64,000 nt of DNA from Leptodontidium sp. MPI-SDFR-AT-0119. Its lineage: Eukaryota; Ascomycota; Leotiomycetes; Helotiales; Leptodontidiaceae. A program made the translations under genes and the position numbers. Shown one piece after another: positions 36,699-46,236 of the stretch (positions are counted from its first letter, which is position 1; each line of letters begins with the position of its first letter). The stretch spans positions 3,782,001 through 3,846,000 of the forward strand of contig JAHLEZ010000003.1 in assembly GCA_020726505.1 (NCBI GenBank), read 5' to 3'. Under the pieces are notes generated by a model that was not told the origin of the DNA, did no database searches, and was given only the letters and a program-made list of their open reading frames with translations.

Positions 36699-37066
36699 TT
36701 AAACGAGTTTCATTCTGATAATAACTTGTCGTAGCGTAGAATTTTTGTTTCCTAATTAGAAAAGGTACAACTCCCTTTTTTAAGCAGGTATCGATCTGTT
36801 TCAATTTCTTTGTTCATATTTTGGAAGGCACAACGCCCTCTTTTAAACAGCTATCAAACTCTCCAGGACCTCGCTAAATCAGCCTAATTGAACTACCTCA
36901 TTTCGGAACAGGCGAAATAAATAGCCGATATATAAGGGTAATTGCTCCCCAATCAATTCTTACTCGAATTACATTCTAATCACCTGATCTCTTGAATCCT
37001 CGCAACACCAAGAAGGCCAATCCTCCACCAAAGTCAAAGGCTCCTTTAGGACCCATTCCGGCTAAG
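36699..37066. other. Intergenic with TATA-like site
   Basis: It holds a short imperfect direct repeat and TATATAA at 36929-36935, about 130 bp before the ATG of the next small gene. The frame just upstream of that ATG (36992-37066) is still coding-like (PPPKSKAPLGPIPAK) after an in-frame TAA, so the next gene may be 5'-truncated. Confidence 0.4.
36761..36860. repeat. Imperfect direct repeat, about 38 bp with 62-bp spacing
   Basis: AAGGTACAACTCCC plus a T run plus AAGCAGGTATC (from 36762) matches AAGGCACAACGCCC plus TCTTTT plus AAACAGCTATC (from 36824) at most positions. Confidence 0.5.
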
Positions 37067-37673
37067 ATGTCTAAGAAACTTGAAAGCAAAATCACATGGA
37101 ACGACAGCGAGCAACAGGCGTGGGTGTGGGACAAGAGCAAGCAGGATGCGTGGAATTGTGAGAACTGGGAGAGATTAGCAATGGAAACTGCGGTCAAGGT
37201 AAAAATCAAGGCATTTGAGAACCCGCCCGATGCGTGGGAGAGCGAGAACTGGGAGGAGCTCGCAATGGAAGTTGCTCTCAAGGAGAGAGCTAACGAGCCT
37301 GGAGGCACGGGTCTGTGCGCTACAGGCGGTTTTGCGAGGCACTTTCAGGCTTCGAAAATACAAAGTTGGCGAGTTCACGCTTAAATATATCAACGAACGC
37401 TTAATTGTTTTGCTTTATTATTAAAATACACGATAAAGAAGAAGTATATCTGTCTTTCTATTAACTAGATTTTTGAATTGCTATTTTGCGTAAGAATTAT
37501 TATTTTTCATTTGGCTGTGAAATGCCCTGTAGCGCACAGACCCGTGCCTCCAGGCTCGTAAGGCACAAAAGAGCACCGAGGCCCTGAGCGCTTCCCCCAC
37601 AACTATTGATACGAAATCGGCGCCTGGCAAGAAGGTTGACGTCAAGAAGGTTGCCGGCAATGGAAAGAAGTGA
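37067..37673 (+). pseudogene. W/NWE-motif orphan gene interrupted by a MITE
   Basis: From the ATG at 37067 the frame encodes a Lys-rich start (MSKKLESKITWND), then two copies of a W-centred repeat: DAWNCENWERLAMETA and DAWESENWEELAMEVALKE. At 37294 the frame runs into a 265-bp inverted-repeat element and stops inside it at 37384. Just past the element, from 37562, the reading frame resumes exactly in phase (AQKSTEALSASP, then GKKVDVKKVAGNGKK) and ends at TGA 37671-37673. With the element and one TAA target copy left out, the junction codon is AAG and the frame stays open. The Lys-rich ending mirrors the neighbouring paralogue (KGPKVAVKKGRA). The gene was therefore intact before a fairly recent insertion, unless it was already 5'-truncated. 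The function is unknown. Confidence 0.65.
37294..37558. mobile_element. 265-bp MITE, perfect 33-bp TIRs, TAA target duplication
   Basis: The left end (37294-37326) starts CGAGCCTGGAGGCACGGG. The right end (37526-37558) is its perfect reverse complement over all 33 bases. The element is flanked by TAA at 37291-37293 and 37559-37561. The interior is AT-rich and has no gene. The size, long TIRs and lack of coding capacity fit a non-autonomous DNA transposon. A 3-bp TAA duplication is typical of the PIF/Harbinger superfamily. The superfamily is an inference from the duplication alone. Confidence 0.85.
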
Positions 37674-38416
37674 TTGAGATTGCCTAATGGCCACTAGGTG
37701 AACTTGCGGGTATTTGATTTTGTTTTCCGATGAGGCCCGGCGACTCATATGGCTCTGCATGTTTCCCTCCGGGTAGCGCCTCGACCGGCGAGTCGAGTGC
37801 ATCCACCACAATATCTGTCACTGAGAAACAACCTTGCACTTAGTAATAAAAACTCCCATAAAAATCAAAGCATTGAATGGTATTGCATGATATTGTATGA
37901 CTCGTGAAAATTCTCTGCCAATCTTGCCTCTCCCATGATACTGCACCCACTCCCACTTTCCACCGTGTTGTGACACCCCCTTCAAGCACGTATTCCGCAC
38001 CGTCACCCTTCTCTATATAAATTCACCCCATCCCCGCATCCTCGCATCGATACCTGCGACATTTCAATTCACCTATCTAAGAAGAAGAAAATTGGAAATC
38101 CCATCTACCCGCGCGAATGACTTCACTACGCCAGCCACCTTGTTGATCCGCCGCACCCGCCAGCGAAGACGTTCAAATAAGCGAGACTTCTAGATATATC
38201 TTCGTTTCCGCGTCCTGAGTTTCGAAGAATTATCCTTTCTTCTACAGCCTCGATATCCATTTCGACTCCGGACTCTGGTCTCGAAAGTCTTGGTACTGTC
38301 TACTCATACACACTACATCAACTGCAAGAGACTCCTGTCACGACACTTGCAACGCGCAACACCGCAGTATTCTTCTAGACATACCAACCCAAACAACACT
38401 ACATTTTACAGGCATA
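37674..38416. other. Intergenic, promoter of the next orphan gene
   Basis: TATATAA at 38014-38020 lies about 400 bp before the next ATG, followed by a pyrimidine-rich leader. No gene is supported. Confidence 0.5.
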
Positions 38417-38972
38417 ATGGCCTCGCGCGCTATCGACAACTATGTTCGTGATATCTTCGAAGATTTGGGTCTTCGCTTGGATGCCGACTCCGAGCATGGA
38501 ATCGGTCTTGGCACGTACCACACCCACCCGGCCCGAGTCTCAGAGATCATTGATGAGATTAACGGCAGAATGGTCAACAACGCCGACAAAGCAGTTCACA
38601 TGCTGGCACCCGTTCTTGGATACAGAGAAACACTGTCCGTCATCACTAGAGTTGAGCCTCGGATGCTGCGGGACATCAGCTGGCTTGCCAGACAGTTGAG
38701 TGAGGTTTCCATGCTTGGCTTCGCACGTAAGTACTTGAAACTTGATTTGCATACATCGCATACTGACTATTACAGGCTACCCATACGTACCTAAAGAAGG
38801 CTACAACCCATATCGCCCAATCAAGCCTACTCGCAGCTACAATTACGCCAAGTCTGATGCAAAGAAGAAGGCTGCACCAGGTCAGAAGAGTGTCCCCGTT
38901 CCCGTTCCAGGCGAAGGTCCGGGTCCAAAGCCAGATCCTGCTAAGACCAAGAAGAAGGGAGAATCTGAGTGA
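38417..38972 (+). CDS. Orphan protein of the W/NWE-motif cluster
   Basis: Two exons (38417-38726 and 38776-38972, intron GTAAGT..TTACAG with a CTGAC branch-like site) give 168 residues up to a TGA. The N-terminal 100 residues look like a compact helical domain: IDNYVRDIFEDLGLRLDADS, ARVSEIIDEINGRMV, MLRDISWLARQLSEV. A Tyr/Pro segment (YPYVPKEGYNPYRPIKPTRS) and a Lys/Pro/Gly linker (PVPGEGPGPKPDPAKTKKKG) follow. The same frame stays coding-like for 53 more codons past the TGA and contains the cluster's NWEDLAM motif. The 168-residue form may therefore be a truncation product or a readthrough substrate. The linker matches the paralogue at 37 kb (PAKMSKKLESK against PAKTKKKGESE). The function is unknown. 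Confidence 0.65.
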
Positions 38973-39134
38973 GAGAGCGGCCAGAACAACACATGGGGAA
39001 ACAGTGCAAACTGGGAAGACTTGGCCATGCACTCCGCATACAAGGAGCAATTGGATATCAAGAAGCAGTCAGAGATCAAGGAGTCGACTGCCAAGAAGGG
39101 TCCGAAGGTGGCTGTCAAGAAGGGCAGGGCTTAG
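38973..39134 (+). other. In-frame coding-like continuation after TGA of the orphan gene
   Basis: Directly after the TGA at 38970-38972 the frame reads ESGQNNTWGNSANWEDLAMH, SAYKEQLDIKKQ and a Lys-rich end (KKGPKVAVKKGRA) to a TAG. NWEDLAM aligns with NWERLAM and NWEELAM of the paralogue at 37 kb, so this was coding sequence. A 36-nt intron (38969-39004, GTGAGA..AACAG) would also skip the TGA in frame. That is shorter than usual, and it would remove the tryptophan-containing part shared with the paralogue. Options are programmed stop-codon readthrough, a fresh nonsense mutation, or a tiny intron. Confidence 0.5.
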
Positions 39135-39819
39135 TCGCAATTTCGCCTTTCTGAGTTGGAAGCTAGTGTGAGGTCGCTTGCTCAGGCTGCAATATTTTGT
39201 GAGCCCAGTCCGGTGAGACTTGTTTGGGGCTTTTTAGCTATGGGGCCTGATCGGCGAGTCCAGGACAGCTTGCGCATTTCAGATAGCCATTGGGAATTCT
39301 ATTAATCCATGCACTTCCTGAACATGTACTAAATGATCTGCGATATACCTATGACTTGTGATATATATCTAAAAACCCTCCTCGTGAAATTGCCCACCCA
39401 CGCTTCCATTCCTGCCCCACTAATTCCCCTTATACACTTGTCAATTTTCACACCCACAATAGCCATTACCACTTCGATATCAAGTATAGGCACAATGGAC
39501 TCATAGGACGCGTTATTCTACATTTCATTTTGACTTTCAATTAATCTATTCACTTCAAAGAGCAATCTTCATCACGTGTTTACACTAGCCCTCGATTAAT
39601 CGCTAAGCGACCCCGTCCTCGACATCCAGAATTCTTGACATCCTCAACTCTATCCGTCCTCAAGTTTGCTCAAAGCTTTGTAGATCCTCCAGTACTTCGA
39701 CAAAAGCATCCACAGAAACCAGAAGCCGCAACCTTCCTACGGCAATACAGTACAGTACATTTCGTCGATTGTCCGCAACATAACTAACTCATCTCACACC
39801 CATCAAATCCAAAGTCAAA
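39135..39819. other. Intergenic, promoter of the next orphan copy
   Basis: Nothing recognised beyond a pyrimidine-rich leader before the ATG at 39820. Confidence 0.5.
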
Positions 39820-40487
39820 ATGTGCTGGGAAAAGATGCTTGCGTTTTCCTACCCAGAGTACTGCGACGAGCGCGTTAAGGAGGTCAAGGCCGAAATAGAC
39901 AAAACCTTCCAAGGTCTAGTCGACCGTGCATTGAACATGCCACCGAACTACCGAAACCGTAAGCCCTCTCTCAGCACTCCTTGTGGTCTAAAATTAACTA
40001 CACCAAAGTCTCTCTTGAGGGGAGCACCGACTGAGGCATCATCGAGCTGGGGGAGTCGTTCGGATATCGATTCGCTCAACGCGTTTCTCCAAGCACGAGG
40101 TCGGCATGCAGGCCATTATTAAGGAGTTGTATGTCTACATTGGGGGTCATGGCCATTACAAGTTCTACGGAAATAAGATGATCTTTCCTTTAAATAAGAG
40201 TTTTCCTAATAAATGTGTAGCCAATCCCGACCTGCCTCGTGAGTTACCTGACGGCATTGTGGATCCTCCCCCACGACCTTCAGACAAGTGGGATGGCGCT
40301 TCGATGGAGAATGTTTCCATGGAAAGCTCGTACCAAGGTGGCAAAACCAAAGGTCGAATTCGAGTACAATGCATACAAAGAAGCTCAAGCGGACGCAGCG
40401 AACACAATTTCTGATAACAAGTCAATTACGGAGGAGCCCAAAACATCTGGAAAGAAGGAGCCTAGAATGATGAGAAGCCGTTGTTGA
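39820..40487 (+). pseudogene. Frame-broken copy in the W/NWE-motif orphan cluster
   Basis: An intact-looking first exon (39820-39958: MCWEKMLAFSYPEYCDERVK, ending PPNYRN) has a GTAAGC donor. After an AAAG or GAG acceptor the frame is coding-like (IIELGESFGYRFAQRVSP), with a TGA at 40032-40034 if the first acceptor is used. Around 40090 coding character jumps to another frame (HEVGMQAIIKELYVYIGG), which contains MENVSMESSY, aligning with WEDLAMHSAY of the neighbour. Near 40335 it jumps again to a frame ending in a Lys-rich tail (YNAYKEAQADAAN, TSGKKEPRMMRSRC). At least two frameshifts are needed, so this is a decaying paralogue. Unrecognised introns cannot be excluded entirely. Confidence 0.5.
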
Positions 40488-42125
40488 GCGATCATTCTGC
40501 TGTTATCGTCATGACTCTGTAAGGTTGAGTTTTTGTTGATGCTATTGTTACATCTCTGGAGCTGCTCTTGTGGATATCTGGACAGGATGTCTCTGGAACT
40601 TTGTTTGTTCCATCAAGTAGGACTTTTGCGTGGACAGTAGGCGAGCTGCGCCCTTGCATCTATTGACATTCCAGTTCTTCTACTACGTCTTGTATAGACT
40701 TTCACACAAACAATGAGAAATTTCATCCCCAAAAATAATTACCTTTGGATATTCATGATGTGATATTGTGATATGGAGGACATGGTGTGATTAGATTTCA
40801 GCTACGCCCTATTCTACTAGAGTCTAACACAGATTATATGACGGTTTTGCTTTGCTTTTCTGTTCTTGCCGCTCCCAAATGTAAAATCTTTCCTGCAGCA
40901 GTCTTCCAAATATGACAGAGTTCAAGAAATCGTTCTTAGGAAAATTGTGTAGATTATGTTATGTTACCCCGCCCCCTATTTTACACGCTTCACTCGCTTA
41001 CGAAGCTCACCAACAATTGGACACCTCAAAATAGTTAGATGTGCTCACTCCAGATACTGCACATCGTCAAAACTACCTACCAACAATTTTCTTCTTTAAG
41101 AACTCTCAAGACCCCATTCAAGTTTCCCCCTCCAGGCTCGCTGCCAAAAATCAACCTGGTAGCTGGCATTGGCGCTATCTGGCAAACACTTGATCTTGCC
41201 TCACAAATCTGCATTGGTAACTCATTTTAATTCTCACAATTTGTGGTAGTCAATACCTGTATCTTTGTACTCGTAGCAGATTTGAATTCTGTGAGTGCTG
41301 CCGCACTCCCCCACCACATTTCACTTGTCACGTGCCGGGTTCTCAGAAGTCTTTTGCTTCAGGGTTTTCCTTTCCCCAAAGACTCTTAATGGTTACTTAG
41401 GCCATGTTGATACTTAAGAGCTAAAGGATGGTACTTGGCTCAGATTTGTTGAACTTTGCTGTATATCTCCCATACCCTCCTGGATGTTTGTTCTTGTGGT
41501 ATATGGCCAAATCCTAACTTCAAACCCCCTTTGTTCTATACATTGCACAACAGTCTTTATTCTTTCAATGGCCATGCGAGCAGCTTGAGACCACGTTATG
41601 ACGTGTTTTGGACTTTCTTTAATGTTCTCAGATGGATTGAGTGGTCAAGATCAGCTCAAAAGTGAACACCTCCAAACTGAAAGCATGCTTCACTATGTTA
41701 CTGGTATTTCACTTTCTTGATTCATTCAAAATGCTGTGAATACTTACTCGCAGTCTAGGGCGCAGTTGTTTTTGCTTAGCCGTTTAAGGTACCATGGCCA
41801 GATTAAGCACCTGATTTTGTCCATCCCAATTCACTCGAATAGTGAAGCTATTTCTGTTAGCTTTTGATTTTGAGACTTTGCCTTATACTTTCATTGTCGC
41901 AGCCTTGTTCTTCTTGACTTGGAAATCACCGAAACCCATTATTCGAACTCACTGGCTTCAGAGATATCAGTCTGAGACTCGAGACAAAGCCTCGTCATCG
42001 TCTATTAGTTAAGTGGCAGTATGTCTTTTGGGCCAGACGTTTTCTTCTGTAAGTCCCAAGTTTCCATTGTAGTTTAGCCCATCTAACATTAAAAAGCTCC
42101 CCTCACGCGCTATACCAAAAGGGCC
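40488..42125. other. Intergenic, about 1.6 kb, nothing recognised
   Basis: No supported gene on either strand. The short frames lack coding character. It could hold decayed further members of the orphan cluster, but I could not align any. Confidence 0.45.
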
Positions 42126-43458
42126 ATGACCAACCAACTTCGCCCTCAGTCACGATACCTTCTGCGTGCAATCTGGGCCGAAGCCGAGCTCCTCATACTT
42201 GGCAAGTTGCGACTCGGTCTGCATCCCGAGCAGCTCGAAAGAGAACTCTACAAGAACCTCCAACTGTTGCACGATAGCGACGACGACCACCGAGTCCTCT
42301 TCAGATCCATCTGCCAGAGAATCCTCAATAATCTGGAGTGTAAAGATCTCTTCAAGAAGTTACCACCTACTGAAGTTTATGATGAATTGGTTGGTGTACC
42401 GGATTGGAAGGCGAAGTTTGAGATCATGATGTATCACTGGTTTGAGGATCAAGAGATGTTGGAGGAGAATGCTATGGATGATGAGATAGAGGTAGATATG
42501 GGTAAGTGCATCTCTCAATCGACTTCGCAGAACATCACTAATGGATGTGTATCAGCTGAAGACGAGCCACTTGACTCTTCGTGCCTGAAAATCGTGATGG
42601 CCATGGATAAGAAAGTCACGAAGGATGTTCAGGCAAACTACGCCTGTAAGTTCCAAACTACCAGCTATGTACAGTACAGAGATGTTCTCGGAAGCTACTG
42701 CTAATTATGTAACAGCGAATTGCAAATTCTTGAAAGAAAATCCCAGCCACACTTTTGTGGCAACCACTTCAGACGACCTTTTCATGTACGGTGCAGTCCA
42801 GAAAGCGTGGGAAGGCCAAGGCAACAGACCCAGACAGTATAACCTTCCAACACGTCCTTATTTCCCACCCCTACAAACGCGATCACAGGGTACTGCAGCT
42901 ATCCTGGGGGTTAAGCCGGGAACTCCGAGTTCCGTTTCTGCTGGGTCCATCTCCGAAGACTTAACTGCCATAAAATCTACCCCGAAGACCTGCGAACGCT
43001 CCGATAGTAGTAAAGCTCTCATGACGCCGCAAAGTATCCTTCCCCACACTCCTGAGAACGAGACAGAATTCCCTACATATCGCATGGAACATCGCGGCTC
43101 TGCCTTCTTTGCTCGGACTATCAGCCTCGGATCGCCAGAGAAGCCCAAGTACCCTCGTCCTCGTCCACAAGGCTTCACAGCTGTGAGAATCCCTAAGCGC
43201 GCAAACATTGAGCCTGGTTATATAAGTCTGGATACTTATTTCGGCGCAGTGGAGACTATTCCAAAGCCGACTCCAATGCAGACACCGGACAGTGCTAAAG
43301 ATTTTGGCGGCTCAGACAGTGAGCGAGCTTGTCAAACCTTGGAAGAATGTATGGAATGGGCAGATGATATCTTAAGAAAATACTCTGGCTCCGGAAGAAA
43401 AGTGGGCAATGAGCAGGATGGGGCCGAAGATGAGGACAGCGATACGAGACGGTGGTGA
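42126..43458 (+). CDS. Orphan protein, unknown function
   Basis: Three exons (42126-42501, 42556-42645, 42716-43458) with standard splice sites give 402 residues. The N-terminal 125 residues are helix-rich: YLLRAIWAEAELLILGKLRL, LERELYKNLQLLHDSDDDHR and DWKAKFEIMMYHWFEDQEML. The C-terminal half is Pro/Ser/Thr-rich and probably disordered, with many TP sites (TPSSVSAG, LPHTPENETEF, TPMQTPDS). It ends in an acidic tail after LEECMEWADDILRKY. No catalytic motif is seen. The overall plan (helical head, disordered TP-rich tail) resembles the 601-residue orphan at 33-35 kb only in architecture, not in sequence. It closes the orphan cluster. The start is the first ATG of the frame. Confidence 0.7.
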
Positions 43459-44067
43459 ATGAGATTGGTGGGATGCTAGGGATATTGACTGAGTTTTGGG
43501 TTTGGATAAACCTGCGTCATGTTTAGCACTCCCATGGCTGTGCTTACTTTTCATTTCGCTCCCTGGGACGCGAAGTGTCCTGAAGTTTGCTGTTGCTTCA
43601 TATGGGGGAATACTTTGACAGGATAGTGTTTTCGGGGGTTTCGAGTCATCGGAATTTGTGTCATGCGGTTTTCTGTGGTTGTTGGCGAATATTTGGGAAC
43701 GTTGCAGCTTATCCACTTTCACCTGCGAATGGCAATTAATTCATGCCATCCTGGCAGGTCGGGATCCGGCCGAGTAAGGGCATCAATATCGCTTGATAGA
43801 GTGTAAATACAAAGCACACCAATAGAACATGAATCATTCTATGATCTCAAAAGCAAGGCTGGCTTCAGGATTTAGTTCTCTATGTGAAATGAGAGATGGA
43901 AGAAGAACTTCCGAGGAGCAGTCCATCACAGTGGGACTTTCTCAAAGACGAGTTTCATAGTATCGCAGTCGCTCATTCAGGAAACGTAGAAGACCATACC
44001 AAGTTTTATTCAATCAACGACCTAAAGTGCAATTGGGTATTTATTTTCTATGAAGGTACTTCCTATT
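43459..44067. other. Convergent intergenic region, nothing recognised
   Basis: 3' flanks of the orphan gene and of the guanine deaminase gene. No gene is supported. Confidence 0.5.
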
Positions 44068-45429
44068 TCAGTTCTGCGAGCCAATCAATCGACCCCGCGC
44101 ATACACTTCTGTAATATTTCGGTCATCACCACTCATCAAGAACTTTTCAAATATCATTCTCAGAGAGTCTTCGTCCTCCGTCATCGTGTTAACCCTCGCG
44201 CGTGCCTGCTTGACTGTACTGACCACCAAGGCATCAAACTGCTTCCCGACCTGGAAGTTCCCAATCTCTCCATCTAGACAACAAACTCTCGCTCCTCCCA
44301 ATGTAGCCATGTAGAAACATTCCTCTAGAGACAAACTCGGATCTTTTCCATTTGTCATCAATTCCTTCGCGTTCGACACAATGAAAGCCTGACGCATAGC
44401 ATCCAGAATACTCGAAGAGAATCCACCACCACTGTCTGTTCCCAATCCCACTTTGATGCCCCTACGCAGAAACTCTCTGATAGGCGCCGCCATGAAACCC
44501 CCACCTACTGTCGTGTTTGCAATAGGACAGTGTGCCACTCCGCAGTCCAGCTCGCTCAGCTTGGTCATCTCGTAGTCGGTCATGTGAGTACAATGAGCGA
44601 GGATAGATTTCCGTGACAGCAGCTTGAAATGTGCGTACAAGTCTGCCTCGTTCGTGAACTCTGGGAATAAGCCAAGGGTGGAATTTATTTCCTGCTCGGC
44701 TTCGTTGAAATGTGTCTGAATCGGGAGGTCAGGGTTCCTGCTTGCTATTTCTCCCAAACCCGTCAAAAGATCATTGTTGCAGCAGATGGCAAAGCGAGGA
44801 GTCAGGATCGGCGTGACCAGTTCTGACTTAGGGTCGATAGAGCGAATGTGGGCGATGCACTCCTCAGTTACACGTAGGGATTCTTCAGTGTCGAGGTCTT
44901 TGTAGTAATCTGGCGCATTCCGATCCATGTTGCATTTCCCAACGAAAGCTCGCTGTCCTTTGGCTAGGCAGATATCGGCTAGAATCCTGGTTGCTTCTCC
45001 ATGAAGTGATCCGTAATACGATACGGTAGTGATGCCCTGCCGGATGAAGCCTTCGACACAATCTGAATAGATCCTTCGAGCATACTCCGGGTCTTTGAAT
45101 TTGGCTTCGTTGGGAAAAGTGACTTGGTCGAGCCATTCCAAGATATGGAGACCTCGTCCAAGTCCGCGCATAGCCCATTGTGGTGCATGATTGTGCGTAT
45201 CAACAAATCCTGGGATGATGAATTCTCCTCGAGAAAGATGCCTGACCTTCAGGCTGCTGCTGAGCTTGAGGCCGGAGAAGACGTTGTCGACTTCTGTTTT
45301 TTGTACATCTTTTTGTAGTGCGGTTATTCTACCATCTTGAACTACAACCAGTGCACGATCGATGATCTCAACTTCGTCAGAGGAGAGTGAGTGGATGACA
45401 GGTCCGTAGAAAGCGAGCGGCGAGGCCAT
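44068..45429 (-). CDS. Guanine deaminase
   Basis: A single exon of 453 residues, a normal length. I chose the ATG at 45429 (MASPLAFYGPVIHSLS) over one 51 nt upstream because fungal and animal guanine deaminases start close to this point. The metal-binding and active-site motifs of the amidohydrolase fold are all present: PGFVDTHNHAPQ (the HxH ligands), THFNEAEQEI, ILAHCTHM, AHCPIANT and GTDSGGGFS (catalytic Asp). KCNMDRNAP in the middle is typical of guanine deaminases. The zinc enzyme converts guanine to xanthine plus ammonia in the cytosol, a purine-salvage or nitrogen-scavenging step. Next to it lie a DUF1479 gene and a divergent MFS transporter, which may act in the same nutrient context. 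Confidence 0.95.
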   Translation of the reverse strand: MASPLAFYGPVIHSLSSDEVEIIDRALVVVQDGRITALQKDVQKTEVDNVFSGLKLSSSLKVRHLSRGEFIIPGFVDTHNHAPQWAMRGLGRGLHILEWLDQVTFPNEAKFKDPEYARRIYSDCVEGFIRQGITTVSYYGSLHGEATRILADICLAKGQRAFVGKCNMDRNAPDYYKDLDTEESLRVTEECIAHIRSIDPKSELVTPILTPRFAICCNNDLLTGLGEIASRNPDLPIQTHFNEAEQEINSTLGLFPEFTNEADLYAHFKLLSRKSILAHCTHMTDYEMTKLSELDCGVAHCPIANTTVGGGFMAAPIREFLRRGIKVGLGTDSGGGFSSSILDAMRQAFIVSNAKELMTNGKDPSLSLEECFYMATLGGARVCCLDGEIGNFQVGKQFDALVVSTVKQARARVNTMTEDEDSLRMIFEKFLMSGDDRNITEVYARGRLIGSQN

Positions 45430-46236
45430 GGTAAAGTTTGGAGATGAGAAAGCTGGATATTCCCTTGAAATCAAGATCAACTTTCAATAATTCCAATAGC
45501 TGTTGGGCTGCCGGCGGTATCCGCTTCTTCCTAACTCAGCTGAGACCGTTTTAGTTATCCGACTGTCATTTGTACTGCTAATGTATCAACCCCATCTTTG
45601 AACTCGTGAGAAGCGCGCTTGTGGAACACCGTAGTCAGCGCGGGCGAGCTCGGCTGAGTGCGGGCGCCTCGGCATTCCTCACCACAATCTTCGTCTGATT
45701 GGGCCTTGTTTTCAATTGACTTCAAAATCTCTATTTATGCACAAAATAATATTGACAGACTCGGATTCCGCCGTCAACCGTCTGAAGATGAAATAGCGAT
45801 TGTAATGTGTCCGAAGATAAGCTCGCTTGCCGGCGGCGAAGTTCAACAAAGATCCGTCAAAGGTATGTCATTATCAAGCTACGACAATGAAAATGGCGTC
45901 TATCTGAGATTCAGCTAACGTCATGCTAAGTTGTTATCACAAGCTAGACTTTTGGACCATATTCTTGCTAGCTGGCGAGCAAATGGTAAAGAATTACCAT
46001 ACTGTTGGAAGAAAGAATTGAAATATGTTTACAGAAGATACGCAATCTACACTCAAATTTAAATCGTTTCAAGCCCACTCAGATAATCTGGTACTGGAGT
46101 TTCTGCGCTGAATGGACGCTGATGATGACTTTCAAATTGTCCTTGTTATGTGATACTGATAGATCCCCGCGATTCCTCCCATGTCCATCATTCCACATCG
46201 TGATGCAGTTCCTCAGGTCCAGATCTACTTCTGTTC
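45430..46236. other. Intergenic, nothing recognised
   Basis: Promoter of the guanine deaminase gene and 3' flank of the DUF1479 gene. No gene is supported. Confidence 0.5.
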
